From: Streptosporangiaceae bacterium
GTDB lineage: Bacteria; Actinomycetota; Actinomycetes; Streptosporangiales; Streptosporangiaceae
Length of the DNA: 64,000 nt
Assembly: GCA_019245115.1 (NCBI GenBank)
Contig: JAFARZ010000358.1
Span: 1 to 64,000, forward strand
Reading direction: 5' to 3'
Positions 19,053 through 27,299 of this stretch are shown piece after piece (within the stretch, counting starts at the first letter, position 1; each line of letters begins with the position of its first letter). The notes beneath the pieces were generated by a model. That model did no database searches. It saw nothing but the letters and a program-made list of their open reading frames with translations, and was not told where the DNA came from. The position numbers and the translations under genes were made by a program.

Positions 19053-19579
19053 CGGGCTGCCCCCTCTCGTCTTAGGCTGTCGCTGGCCTCGCGATCCCAC
19101 CAGGCGCGAAGGTTCTCGCGGGCGTGACGCAGGTGGGACCGCACGGTGATGGGCTTCATCCCGAGGATCTCTGCGATCTCCTTGTCGCGGTATCCGTCGT
19201 AGTGCAACGCGAAAACAGCCTGCTGCTGGCTGGGCAGTTCCCGGCACGCGCGCAATATGGCGTGCCGTTCCTCAAAGCCCGGCAGCGCGGACACGACCTG
19301 AGATGCCTGATGGCTATCTGCGGAAGTGGGTACGGGCTCTTCGACCGGGCGCTTGATCGCCAGATGGTAGGCGGTCGTGCGCAAGTAGGCCGCAGGATCA
19401 GAGATAGCTGTCCAGCGGCGCAGTACCTGCACGAATGCTTCCTGGGTAACATCTTGAGCTGCATGCAGGGAAAGGCCGAGCATCGCGCAGTAGCGCAGCA
19501 TGCGGGGTAGCTGACAGGCGTAGAAAGCCCCGAACTCGCCTCTGCCCTCCGGCTCTGCCATACCCGCCTCGGCCGTCAT
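19049..19579 (-). CDS. ECF-type RNA polymerase sigma factor
   Basis: 176 residues. Sigma region 2 is FGAFYACQLPRMLRYCAML with DVTQEAFVQVLRRW and the AYLRTTAYHLA helix. Sigma region 4 is LPSQQQAVFALHYDGYRDKE, IAEILGMKPITVRSHLRHAR. This is the two-domain layout of ECF sigma factors. ATG 19579 overlaps the upstream small gene's stop as ATGA, which fixes the start better than the earlier in-frame codon at 19606. No anti-sigma gene with a zinc motif is evident; the coupled upstream membrane-like peptide is the only candidate. Confidence 0.88.
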   Translation of the reverse strand: MTAEAGMAEPEGRGEFGAFYACQLPRMLRYCAMLGLSLHAAQDVTQEAFVQVLRRWTAISDPAAYLRTTAYHLAIKRPVEEPVPTSADSHQASQVVSALPGFEERHAILRACRELPSQQQAVFALHYDGYRDKEIAEILGMKPITVRSHLRHARENLRAWWDREASDSLRREGAAR

Positions 19580-19824
19580 AACCCTAGCGTGCGTGCCGCG
19601 CCGCATACCGGCTGGCTGCGCACGACCAGTATCTTGCCGCCACCGGGTCTTTCCTCCAAGGCAATGCTCCCCTCAGGTACCGCCTGCACGACAGCGACCA
19701 GAGTCGCGCGCCTCGAACGCTCTATGAGGATCACGCAAGCCGTCCTGGCCAGCTCGGTCAAGCACGCCGGGACCATCCGGCACAACACGATCACGGTAAG
19801 CCACGCGCCCAGCGCTGGGTCCAC
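19576..19824 (-). CDS. Small protein leading the sigma-factor operon
   Basis: 82 residues starting at GTG 19824, seven bases after GGAGG. The first 30 residues are hydrophobic (LGAWLTVIVLCRM) and could be a membrane helix. The rest, ERSRRATLVAVVQAVPEG with an EERPGGG turn, resembles the tail of small proteins found beside sigma factors in actinomycete elements. Coupled to the sigma gene by ATGA. Role unknown; a regulator of the sigma factor is a guess from position only. Confidence 0.55.
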   Translation of the reverse strand: MDPALGAWLTVIVLCRMVPACLTELARTACVILIERSRRATLVAVVQAVPEGSIALEERPGGGKILVVRSQPVCGAARTLGL

Positions 19825-20078
19825 GGGAACGCCTCCGCAACAACATCGCAGCCCGCCGGAGACCGGCCTGACTCCTATAGGAGTTCTGAGCGCTTCCTGA
19901 TGTGCAAGCCAGGCCCGCACAGATGAGAATGCAGACCATTCGCGCAGCAGGCGCAGACATGCCTTCGGGCCGGATACGCGTCCGGCGGCAGTCCAATACG
20001 GCCCAGGGATGCGAAGGGCAACACGAGACGCCACACCACACCTGTGGTGCAATTAGCCGATATGAATAAGCCTCTGAC
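19825..20078. promoter_or_regulatory. Upstream region of the sigma operon; no gene seen
   Basis: About 250 bases with no convincing coding frame. It must hold the promoter for the leftward sigma operon. I see no repeat worth naming. Confidence 0.35.
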
Positions 20079-20735
20079 CTAGCGAAACCAAACAGATGTC
20101 CCGTTTACGCCGTTATGCGACCCAAGAGAACAGCCCGTACCCGTAAGCGACCTTGAACAGAGCCGCGTCGCGGAATGCCGCCAGCCAGCCCTTGCGGCCG
20201 CGCCCCGGATCCGGTCGACCTGTTCATCGGCATAGTCGAACAGGCCCTGCAGCTCCTCGATGGTGAACGCGCGCCGCGCCGGATCACCCTCGGCGTCCTG
20301 GGCGTGCACGGCGATGTTCCACTCGTGGCACACCTGGACCGGATGCGACCCGAACCGCTGCTCGCACTCACCCGGCCACCCGTAAGCTGGATCGGTCACG
20401 TAGTCGCAGAACGCGGCCACCGACCCGGCGTAATTCCGGATCGTCGACCGGCGCAGGTGCCGCACCGCCCGCAGGTCGCCGAGCCACTCATCGACCATCT
20501 GCGGCTGCCACTGCCACGGCAGCGCATCCGCATGCGCGGCGAACGCGCGTACCACGCTGGTGCGTTTCTCGATCGTGGCGAACGCCAGGTTCCGTGCCAG
20601 CTGCCGGGCTTGCCAGCCGTCCAGCATCGCGGTGAATACCTGCTCGCCCGGCCGTAGCAACGGCACTCCCTCGGCCAGCTGAAGCCGTGCCGTCCCAGAA
20701 GCCGCGCTCTCGCGCCCCAAATCCGGTCCCCTCGT
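20079..20735 (-). pseudogene. Truncated and frameshifted tyrosine recombinase
   Basis: FTAMLDGWQARQLARNLAFA, RTSVVRAFAAHADALPWQWQ, VRHLRRSTIRNYAGSVAAFC and RRAFTIEELQGLFDYADEQV form the N-terminal SAM-like domain and start of the catalytic domain of an actinomycete integrase. Near 20197 a base is missing in GCGGCCGC. In the corrected frame the text goes on as RKGWLAAFRDAALFKVAYGY and then stops within ten residues at about 20091. The whole catalytic half is absent. Its 5' start is unclear. Confidence 0.72.
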
Positions 20736-20757
20736 CCCGTTACATCTGACGAAGGAA

Positions 20758-20776
20758 TCTTTCACCAGGTGAAAGA
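20758..20776. repeat. 19-bp near-perfect palindrome upstream of the mobilisation genes
   Basis: TCTTTCACC (20758-20766), one base, then GGTGAAAGA (20768-20776): an exact inverted repeat with a 1-nt centre. Such symmetry suggests a dimeric protein binding site. It lies 282 bases before the MobC start. Confidence 0.75.
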
Positions 20777-20805
20777 CGCACTGCAAGCACCCGGCCAGCC
20801 GTGTC

Positions 20806-20863
20806 GCCAGGGCATCCCGCACCCTGGCATGCCTTGGCCAGGGGCGCCCGCCAGGCGCCCCTG
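20806..20863. repeat. Two consecutive hairpins
   Basis: GCCAGGG (20806-20812) pairs with CCCTGGC (20822-20828). CAGGGGCGCC (20839-20848) pairs exactly with GGCGCCCCTG (20854-20863) across five bases. Both belong to the structured stretch leading to the MobC gene. Confidence 0.65.
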
Positions 20864-20932
20864 CGACGAAAGGGTTCGGCGCAAGGAGTGTGCAAACAGT
20901 GCCGGATTCCCATCCGATGAAACCCGCCACAC

Positions 20933-20984
20933 AAGCAGCAAGCAGCAAGCAGCAAGGTATGCGATCAGGGGGGCCTGATCGCAT
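20933..20984. other. Candidate oriT: AAGCAGC direct repeats plus 11-bp inverted repeat
   Basis: Three perfect tandem AAGCAGC heptamers (20933-20953) plus a partial fourth are followed at once by ATGCGATCAGG (20959-20969), four G, and CCTGATCGCAT (20974-20984), an exact 11-bp inverted repeat. Direct repeats next to an inverted repeat, just before mobC and relaxase genes, is the common plan of oriT regions. There the accessory protein binds the repeats and the relaxase binds the hairpin and nicks beyond it. The nic site would be expected in the bases just after 20984. This is inferred from layout; there is no direct proof. Confidence 0.62.
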
Positions 20985-21058
20985 TTGTGGGGCTGACGGG
21001 GGATGACCGGTGCGGCCGCTCGGAATACTGTGGTTGATGGAGTAAGGGGGCAGCAACT

Positions 21059-21604
21059 ATGGACGACCAGCAGAACTGCCGGTACCAGTCAAGCCATCCG
21101 GTTCCGTCTGCCTCGAACGGTGCCGCTCGCCGTCACCGTATTCAAGGCGGCCGCCCGCGTCACGTGAAGATCCGCTTCACCGACGCCGAGTACAACGCGA
21201 TCGCAGCGCGCGCCACCGAGGCCAGGGTCAGCATCCCCCGCCTCCTGGTCGACAGCGCCCTACTCCGTCGGCATCGCAATGCCGTCATCTCTTCAGCGCT
21301 GACCGCTGAACTGGCCGCCCTCCGCCGTCTGGTCGCCAATCTGGCCAACAACATCAACCAGATCGCCCGCAAGCTGAACTCCGGCGGCGCACCCGACGCC
21401 AGCATCCCGGCAGCCGCCGAAGCCGTCCAGCGTGCCCTGCGCCGCCTCGACGCCGCACTCGCCTACTTGAACACCAATCCGGCCGACTCGGCACCGCCTC
21501 CCGCCATTCCGGACCCGGATCGTCCACCCACAGGGCCGGGCATCCCCGGAACGCCCCGGACCACCTCACCACCGCACCGGAACATCCACGGAGCACCGGG
21601 ATGA
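21059..21604 (+). CDS. mobC: MobC-type relaxosome accessory protein
   Basis: 181 residues. HVKIRFTDAEYNAIAARATE resembles the ribbon-helix-helix start of MobC proteins. VANLANNINQIARKLNSGG carries the NNINQIARKLN signature of the family, around residues 94-108. The last 45 residues are Pro-rich and probably unstructured. MobC proteins bind oriT and help the relaxase open DNA. Start: ATG 21059 after AAGGGGG. The gene overlaps the relaxase by ATGA and lies 75 bases after the oriT candidate, which fits its role. Confidence 0.88.
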   Translation: MDDQQNCRYQSSHPVPSASNGAARRHRIQGGRPRHVKIRFTDAEYNAIAARATEARVSIPRLLVDSALLRRHRNAVISSALTAELAALRRLVANLANNINQIARKLNSGGAPDASIPAAAEAVQRALRRLDAALAYLNTNPADSAPPPAIPDPDRPPTGPGIPGTPRTTSPPHRNIHGAPG

Positions 21605-23985
21605 TCGCCGAGGTCTCCAGCGGCAACTCCATGCCGGACCTGGTCAGCTACCTGTTCGGCCCCGGCAAGCACAACGAGCACATCAACCAGCACCTAGTCG
21701 CCGGCTACGCCGACGCCGTCTTCACCGCCAACGACAAACTATGGAAAAGCGAACCAGGCACCCAGCGCCACGTCCACGCAGAAGCACGCGAGCTGGGCTG
21801 GCAGGTCGAGTTCCCCCGCTCCCGCTGGCAGGCCGACGTCCCGCGCGGCTATGTCTGGCACTGCTCCCTGTCCATCAAAGCAGCCGAAGGGCAGCTTACC
21901 GACGCCCAGTGGACCCAGGCCGCCCACCACGTCATTGACGCCCTCGGCTTCTCCGGCACGGATGGCAAATCCCCGTGCCGGTGGATCGCCGTCCGCCACG
22001 GCCCCTCCAAAGACGGCAACGACCACATCCACCTCGCGGTCAACCTGGTCCGCGAGGACGGCACCAAGGCCAGCACCTGGAACGACTACCGCAAAGCCGG
22101 AAAGGCGTGCGCCCAGCTGGAGGAACGCTTCGGACTGGAGCCGGTCGCAGGCCGGATCACCGGGCGGAGCGTTCCGGAACCATCCCGGGCCGACCGGGAG
22201 ATCTCCGCCGCCCGCGGAGACCCCGAACCGCTCCGGATCAGCCTGGAACGCACCGTCCGTGCTTGTGCCGCCGCGGCCCGCAGCGAAGCCCAGTTCGTCG
22301 CACTGGCCCGGACCCACGGCCTGCTCATCCGCCCCCGCTACGCCGACACTGGCCCCACTAAAGTGACCGGTTACGCCGTCGCGGACAAGAACGGCCGCCA
22401 CGCCTACAGCCGTCTCACCAAGACAACAGGCCCGATCTGGTTCGGCGGCGGCAAACTGGCTTCCGACCTGAGCTTGCCGAGCCTGCGCCGTCGCTGGGAA
22501 ATCCCTGGCATCGACCCGCACGAAGCCCGCATCGAGACTCTGGCCGCCTGGTCGGCAGCGACCGCCCTGGACATTCCGCCCGGCACCTCGCCGAAGCCAC
22601 CCGCGAACCATGCCCTCGCTATCGCAGAAAACGCCACTGCGGCCGTCACTGCGGACCTCCTCGCCGCAGCCGCCACAGGATTCGAACCCGGCAGCCCAGG
22701 CCCGCTGTCCCAGGCGGCCCGCCTGATGGCCCGCGCTGCCCAGCAGCACCCCGCCCCCGCGCTCCGGCCCGAGATTGCGGCCGTCATCGGCGACATGGCT
22801 AGCACGTTCTTGTCGGTCACCCGAGCGGGCAGCGCCCCCAGCCCGGCCGCCGCGCTGACCCTTGTTGAAGAAGTTTCCCGCCTGGTTGACGCCTGCGCCG
22901 CCAAAGCCACAGCCACCGCGATCGCGACCGACGAAGCCCGGCGAGCAAGCGTCCTAGTGCACACCACACTCAACACCCTGACCAAGGCCGCCAACCGCCA
23001 GGCCAGGACCACACTGTCTGTCACCACAGGGGAGAGCCAAAGGCAAGACGACGGGGGGACCACGATGCCCGAGCTAACCCACGAAGAGGAATTCCTCAGC
23101 CACCTGACCGCCGCCGGAATACTCAGCGCGAAGCTGCTCCGCGCCATGCTCGGCCAGCGCGCACCCGCCACCGCGGACATACAGGTATTCAAAGCCGCCA
23201 GATACACCGAGCAGACCTCGTTCGATGATCACCTCCGCCACGAACTTGGCGAGCAACGCTGGGCCAAGTACGCGGCCGACCCGGCCCGGATCGTGTGCGC
23301 CGCGCTGATCACCGACGGCGCCAAAGCCGGATACGACATGCGCGCCCTGCTCAGCAAGGTCACCGACCAGCGCCGCTGGGAAGACGACGACCGCTCCCCG
23401 GCTCAGTCCATCGCCCGCGTCCTGGCCCACCGGATCACCAAAGAACTAGACAAACCCACCTTCCGCCGCAGCCCTCTGCTCCATCTGCCCCGCCAGGCCC
23501 CCAATTTTGAACGAACGAACGGTGGTGCTTCCCCCAGCACCACCACGCCCACCGAGCCCGTCCCGGCCACGCCATGGGACGACCGGCTCCGCGACCTGCT
23601 CGGCGACCAGCGCTGGGGCCAATACGCCACCGATAACCGACGCCGTGACGTCGCCGAGCAGCTTACCTGGGCAGCCGCCGCAGGACATGAGGTCGACGCC
23701 CTGCTCACCAAGGCCGTCACGAGCCGCGACTGGGAAGACGACCCCATATCGCCGTCCCGGCGGGTCGGCGGCGTCCTGCACCACCGCATCCAGGCCGCAA
23801 TCGCCAGCGGCGAATTCAAGGCCACCGGCACATGCGGCGAACTACCCCCCGATATCGCGCAGGTCGTCGCCAACGCCACCGCGCGCAACGGCAGCCAGGC
23901 GGCCGCGCATCACACAAGCTCGACGACCGAAGCGCCACCGCCAGCTCGTAACTCTCGGTCCAAGCGCGACCGTGAGCGCGGATAA
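21601..23985 (+). CDS. Relaxase/mobilisation nuclease
   Basis: 794 residues. The N-terminal relaxase domain has VSYLFGPGKHNEHIN, with candidate catalytic Tyr near 17, and the metal-binding motif RHGPSKDGNDHIHLAVNLV with His133 (possible), Asp141, His142 and His144. It should nick oriT, stay bound to the 5' end and pilot the strand through the secretion channel. The C-terminal part after about residue 490 has no relaxase feature but holds two copies of an 80-residue module (540-618 and 658-737; shared words LRxxLGxQRWxxYA, WEDD, RVxxHRI). It starts in an ATGA overlap with mobC. The full length suggests that it is functional. Confidence 0.88.
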   Translation: MIAEVSSGNSMPDLVSYLFGPGKHNEHINQHLVAGYADAVFTANDKLWKSEPGTQRHVHAEARELGWQVEFPRSRWQADVPRGYVWHCSLSIKAAEGQLTDAQWTQAAHHVIDALGFSGTDGKSPCRWIAVRHGPSKDGNDHIHLAVNLVREDGTKASTWNDYRKAGKACAQLEERFGLEPVAGRITGRSVPEPSRADREISAARGDPEPLRISLERTVRACAAAARSEAQFVALARTHGLLIRPRYADTGPTKVTGYAVADKNGRHAYSRLTKTTGPIWFGGGKLASDLSLPSLRRRWEIPGIDPHEARIETLAAWSAATALDIPPGTSPKPPANHALAIAENATAAVTADLLAAAATGFEPGSPGPLSQAARLMARAAQQHPAPALRPEIAAVIGDMASTFLSVTRAGSAPSPAAALTLVEEVSRLVDACAAKATATAIATDEARRASVLVHTTLNTLTKAANRQARTTLSVTTGESQRQDDGGTTMPELTHEEEFLSHLTAAGILSAKLLRAMLGQRAPATADIQVFKAARYTEQTSFDDHLRHELGEQRWAKYAADPARIVCAALITDGAKAGYDMRALLSKVTDQRRWEDDDRSPAQSIARVLAHRITKELDKPTFRRSPLLHLPRQAPNFERTNGGASPSTTTPTEPVPATPWDDRLRDLLGDQRWGQYATDNRRRDVAEQLTWAAAAGHEVDALLTKAVTSRDWEDDPISPSRRVGGVLHHRIQAAIASGEFKATGTCGELPPDIAQVVANATARNGSQAAAHHTSSTTEAPPPARNSRSKRDRERG

Positions 23986-24019
23986 ACCCGGAGCAAACCA
24001 GCCGACAAGGAGGCATCTG

Positions 24020-24199
24020 ATGACCAATCCGAATACCGAGTCCGGCCCGACCCCACTAGAGCTCCTGACCCGCCAGCAGGAGACCATCGAGGCGCTGACC
24101 GCCACGGTGGAGCGGCACCAGCGGCAGATAGAGGCTCTGTGGCGACGCATCCAGGACCTCGAAGGCCTCCCGCTCCCTGACCACGAACCACCAAGCTGA
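24020..24199 (+). CDS. Small coiled-coil protein between relaxase and primase
   Basis: 59 residues starting at ATG 24020 with an ideal ribosome site AAGGAGG six bases upstream. The centre (LLTRQQETIEALTATVERHQ, RQIEALWRRIQDLEG) is a continuous amphipathic helix, probably a coiled-coil dimer. The stop overlaps the primase start as TGATG. Comparable small proteins sit between relaxase and primase genes in other actinomycete elements. A link or adaptor role is plausible but unproved. Confidence 0.72.
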   Translation: MTNPNTESGPTPLELLTRQQETIEALTATVERHQRQIEALWRRIQDLEGLPLPDHEPPS

Positions 24200-25566
24200 T
24201 GAACGGCAACGGGGAAGCATGGGACCGGCCGGCTGATCAAGGCCAAGCAGCCGAGCTCGCCGCGCGGGTCTCGGCAACCGCGGACCGCGCTACCGCTGTG
24301 CTGGGGCGGGCCGGTACCACCGGCGCGTTTCTGTGCCCGCCCGCCGTCACCAGGGATCCCGAGCTCGTCCAGATCCACGCCGAGGCAGGCCGGTTCTTCC
24401 AGGCCTGCCTGACCGGCAGCTGGGTCCCCGACTACCTGGCCAGCCGCGGCCTGGATGCCGCGCTGCTGCCCACCTCGCCCTGGAAGATCGGATATGCACC
24501 CGCGACCTGGACCGCCCTCACCGACCACCTGCACAGACTCGGCCACAGCGACGCCGCCCTGCTATGCTCCGGCCTGGTCACCAACCGCAAGAACGGCCAG
24601 CTCCGAGACCGCTTCCACGACCGGCTCATGATCCCGCTACGCGCCGAAGACGGCATCGTCGTCGCCTTCATCGGCCGCCGCCCCGGCGCAGGCGACGACC
24701 ACGGCCCCAAGTACCTGAACTCACCCGACACCGAGCTGTTCACGAAAGGCCACGTCCTGGCCGGCCTCGCCGAAGGCCGAAACGCCCTCAAGGCAGGTGC
24801 CCAGCCCGTCCTGGCCGAAGGCCCCCTCGACGCGATCGCTGTCAGTATCGCCGCCCCTGGCCAGTTCACTGGCATAACGCCCTGCGGCACCGCACTGACC
24901 GGCCACCAGGCCGCCGCGCTCGCCCGCGCGGTCGAGCTTCGCGAACGAGGAATGCGTGTAGCCATGGACGCAGACGCAGCAGGCCGCAAGGCAGCGGTAC
25001 GCGCCCATGCCACCTTGTCGCCGCTCGTCAGCGGCGTCATCGCTGTAACGTTCCCCGACAATGCCGACCCGTCCAGCATCCTCGAGAACGACGGTCGGCA
25101 AGCCCTCGCCGACGTGCTCATCAAGAGCACTCGCCCGCTTGCCGACCTCGTCGTCGATGCCCGCATCGAGGACTGGGCCTACGGCCGCGAGCTCAAGTTC
25201 GCCGAACTGCAGATAGGCGCCCTCAGAGCCGCAGCCCAGGCAATCGCAACCATGCCCGCCGACGAAGTCGGCCCCCAAGCCGCACGCCTAAGTGCGACGT
25301 TCGCCCACAGCTACGGCTGGAAGCCCGAAGAAGTCACCCGCGAGGTCATCGACGCCATAGAACGCCACTACCAAGGCGGCCCCCTGGCCCGTCCTGTGTC
25401 CGGTCATAGTTACCACCCGGCCGACTCGCCATGGGCCGTCGTCCTACGCGCAACCGCACCTCCCCACCCGCGGCTGGCCGCAGCCGACCTAGGCCAAGCT
25501 ACCCCCGCCCAGATCGTCCGCCACACTCAGCTCCAGCAGACGCGACAACAGAAAGAGCGTGCGTAG
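24199..25566 (+). CDS. DnaG-like primase with Toprim domain, no zinc finger
   Basis: 455 residues. RFHDRLMIPLRAEDGIVVAF and KYLNSPDTELFTKGHVLAGL match the N-terminal part of the DnaG RNA polymerase domain. PVLAEGPLDAIA (Toprim Glu) and VAMDADAAGRKAA (DxD) give the metal-binding Toprim core. The DnaG zinc-binding domain with its Cys set is absent, so priming specificity may differ or come from a partner. Element-borne primases make the complementary strand after transfer. It is the last gene of the mob operon, starting in a TGATG overlap. Confidence 0.88.
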   Translation: MNGNGEAWDRPADQGQAAELAARVSATADRATAVLGRAGTTGAFLCPPAVTRDPELVQIHAEAGRFFQACLTGSWVPDYLASRGLDAALLPTSPWKIGYAPATWTALTDHLHRLGHSDAALLCSGLVTNRKNGQLRDRFHDRLMIPLRAEDGIVVAFIGRRPGAGDDHGPKYLNSPDTELFTKGHVLAGLAEGRNALKAGAQPVLAEGPLDAIAVSIAAPGQFTGITPCGTALTGHQAAALARAVELRERGMRVAMDADAAGRKAAVRAHATLSPLVSGVIAVTFPDNADPSSILENDGRQALADVLIKSTRPLADLVVDARIEDWAYGRELKFAELQIGALRAAAQAIATMPADEVGPQAARLSATFAHSYGWKPEEVTREVIDAIERHYQGGPLARPVSGHSYHPADSPWAVVLRATAPPHPRLAAADLGQATPAQIVRHTQLQQTRQQKERA

Positions 25567-25659
25567 TGAGTAGAGCTGTTCGGATCTGCCGGTACAGGGC
25601 ATGGACGACGTCGGCCCTGCCTCACACATACCAGCGTTGATCTGTGGGAACATTCGTTC

Positions 25660-26841
25660 GTGCCTGATACGCCGACGAGTCATACGTGCCCGTCCTTCAG
25701 TGCGGTGGGTCTGTTCGCAGGCATTGGTGGGCTTGAACTCGGATTCAGCCATGCAGGGGCTTCGACGATGCTGCTCTGCGAGGTCTGGCCGCCCGCGCAG
25801 GCCGTGCTGCGTGAGCGCTTTCCCGGGGTGACGGTGCATGGTGACATCCAGGAGCTAGACGAGCTTCCACCCGCCGATGTCGTCTCTGCAGGCTTCCCGT
25901 GCACGGACTTGTCTCAGGCAGGCCGTACTGCAGGCATCCATGGTCAGGCGTCGGGCCTGGTCAAGCACTTGTTCCGGCTGCTGAGCGAGGCGCAGCCACG
26001 TTGGGTCGTCATCGAGAACGTCCGCAACATGCTCGTACTGGATCGTGGCAAAGCCATGGATTACCTCGTGCATAACCTGGAGGAGTTGGGCTTCCGGTGG
26101 GCGTACCGGCTCGTCGACTCACGTTTCACCGGCGTGCCGCAACGTCGGCAAAGAGTACTGATGGTGGCGTCCCGGGATGAGGATCCGCGGGATGTCTTGT
26201 TCGCGGATGATGCGGGGGAACCGGACGATAGCTGGTTCCGTGACGATGCGTATGGCTTCTACTGGACCGAAGGGCTGGGTGGCCTCGGCTGGGCCAGGGA
26301 TGCCGTGCCCACACTCAAGGGCGGATCAACAATCGGGATCCCGTCAGCGCCCGCGATCTGGATCCGCGGCGAACAACCGGGTGAGGCGATGGTCACGCCC
26401 AGCATCGCAGATGCCGAGCGCCTTCAGGGCTTTCCCGTGGACTGGACCTCGCCTGCGCTAGCTCACGGGCGCCCTGGCGTCCGCTGGAAGCTAGCAGGGA
26501 ACGCGGTGACCGTGGGCGTGGCTGCCTGGCTTGGCGGACGCCTGGCCGTACCGGGCAAGCAGCAACTTGCCCAGGGTGTGCGTCTGAGCAGCGGAGATCG
26601 GTGGCCTGTTGCGGCCTGGGGGCAGCAGGGTCAGCGGTGGCTAGCCCCTGTTTCCATGTGGCCGCAACGTCAGCCCTATCAGCACTTGCTGGACGTAGTG
26701 GACCGCGATGGGCTGACTCCGCTGAGCCGCCGGGCTGCTGAAGGGTTTTACGGCAGGATGGAACGAAGCACCCTGCGCTTTGATGAGGGATTTAAGCTAG
26801 CGATGAAGAAGCATGTCGAGGTCATGCGCTTGGCGGCATAG
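25660..26841 (+). CDS. DNA (cytosine-5) methyltransferase
   Basis: 393 residues, GTG start at 25660. Class motifs in order: I LFAGIGGLELGF (SAM binding), IV GFPCTDLSQAG with catalytic Cys81, VI ENV, VIII QRRQRV, the target-recognition region about 180-260, then RLQGFPVDW and GNAVT near the end of the catalytic fold. A 110-residue tail extends beyond. It modifies cytosine in a site I cannot predict. It is followed after 2 bases by a Vsr gene, then the ATPase and nuclease, as one operon. The methyltransferase would protect host DNA from the restriction part. Confidence 0.95.
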   Translation: MPDTPTSHTCPSFSAVGLFAGIGGLELGFSHAGASTMLLCEVWPPAQAVLRERFPGVTVHGDIQELDELPPADVVSAGFPCTDLSQAGRTAGIHGQASGLVKHLFRLLSEAQPRWVVIENVRNMLVLDRGKAMDYLVHNLEELGFRWAYRLVDSRFTGVPQRRQRVLMVASRDEDPRDVLFADDAGEPDDSWFRDDAYGFYWTEGLGGLGWARDAVPTLKGGSTIGIPSAPAIWIRGEQPGEAMVTPSIADAERLQGFPVDWTSPALAHGRPGVRWKLAGNAVTVGVAAWLGGRLAVPGKQQLAQGVRLSSGDRWPVAAWGQQGQRWLAPVSMWPQRQPYQHLLDVVDRDGLTPLSRRAAEGFYGRMERSTLRFDEGFKLAMKKHVEVMRLAA

Positions 26842-26843
26842 CG

Positions 26844-27281
26844 ATGTCAGATGAGCCTCGTCCTGTCGCTTCCAGCCCGGAGGCCCTGGCGCGCATGGTC
26901 CGGCAGCGGCGCCGGGACACCGCCCCTGAGATGGCGATCCGCCGTCTCCTGCATGGCTGGGGTTTGCGTTATCGCGTTGATGCGGCTCTGCCGGACATGC
27001 GGCGTCGGGCGGATTTGCTGTTCCCGTCGGCGAAGGTCGCCGTGTTCGTCGACGGATGTTTCTGGCACGGCTGCCCGGTCCACGGGACGCAGCCGAAGAG
27101 CAACGCTGGCTGGTGGGCTGAGAAGCTGGCGGGCAATATCCAGCGGGATCGCGACACTGATCTGCGGCTCGGCTCGTCTGGGTGGCGGGTGGTGCGCGTG
27201 TGGGAGCACGAAGCGGCCCCTGAGGCTGCGAGGCGGATCGCGGATGTTGTTCGTGGCAACGCTATGCGCGCCGGGCGTTGA
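26844..27281 (+). CDS. vsr: Very short patch repair endonuclease (Vsr)
   Basis: 145 residues with the Vsr signature. RRADLLFPSAKVAVFVDGCF carries the catalytic Asp, WHGCP gives zinc-binding residues, and later come N-x4-RD and GWRVVRVWEHE. Vsr nicks T-G mismatches that arise when 5-methylcytosine deaminates, so it limits the mutagenic cost of the adjacent methyltransferase. It starts 2 bases after the methyltransferase stop and is therefore co-expressed. The N-terminus up to residue 45 matches the normal family form (RRRDTAPEMAIRRLLHGWGL). Confidence 0.94.
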   Translation: MSDEPRPVASSPEALARMVRQRRRDTAPEMAIRRLLHGWGLRYRVDAALPDMRRRADLLFPSAKVAVFVDGCFWHGCPVHGTQPKSNAGWWAEKLAGNIQRDRDTDLRLGSSGWRVVRVWEHEAAPEAARRIADVVRGNAMRAGR

Positions 27282-27299
27282 CCGGTACCCTCGTCAACC

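Noticed and set aside
20933-20957. CRISPR-like repeat array
   Set aside because: Units are 7 bp, directly adjacent and without spacers; these are short tandem repeats. No CRISPR array was seen in the window.
21739-22749. 336-codon minus-strand frame opposite the relaxase
   Set aside because: Antisense of the conserved relaxase domain; Gly/Val-rich with no domain.
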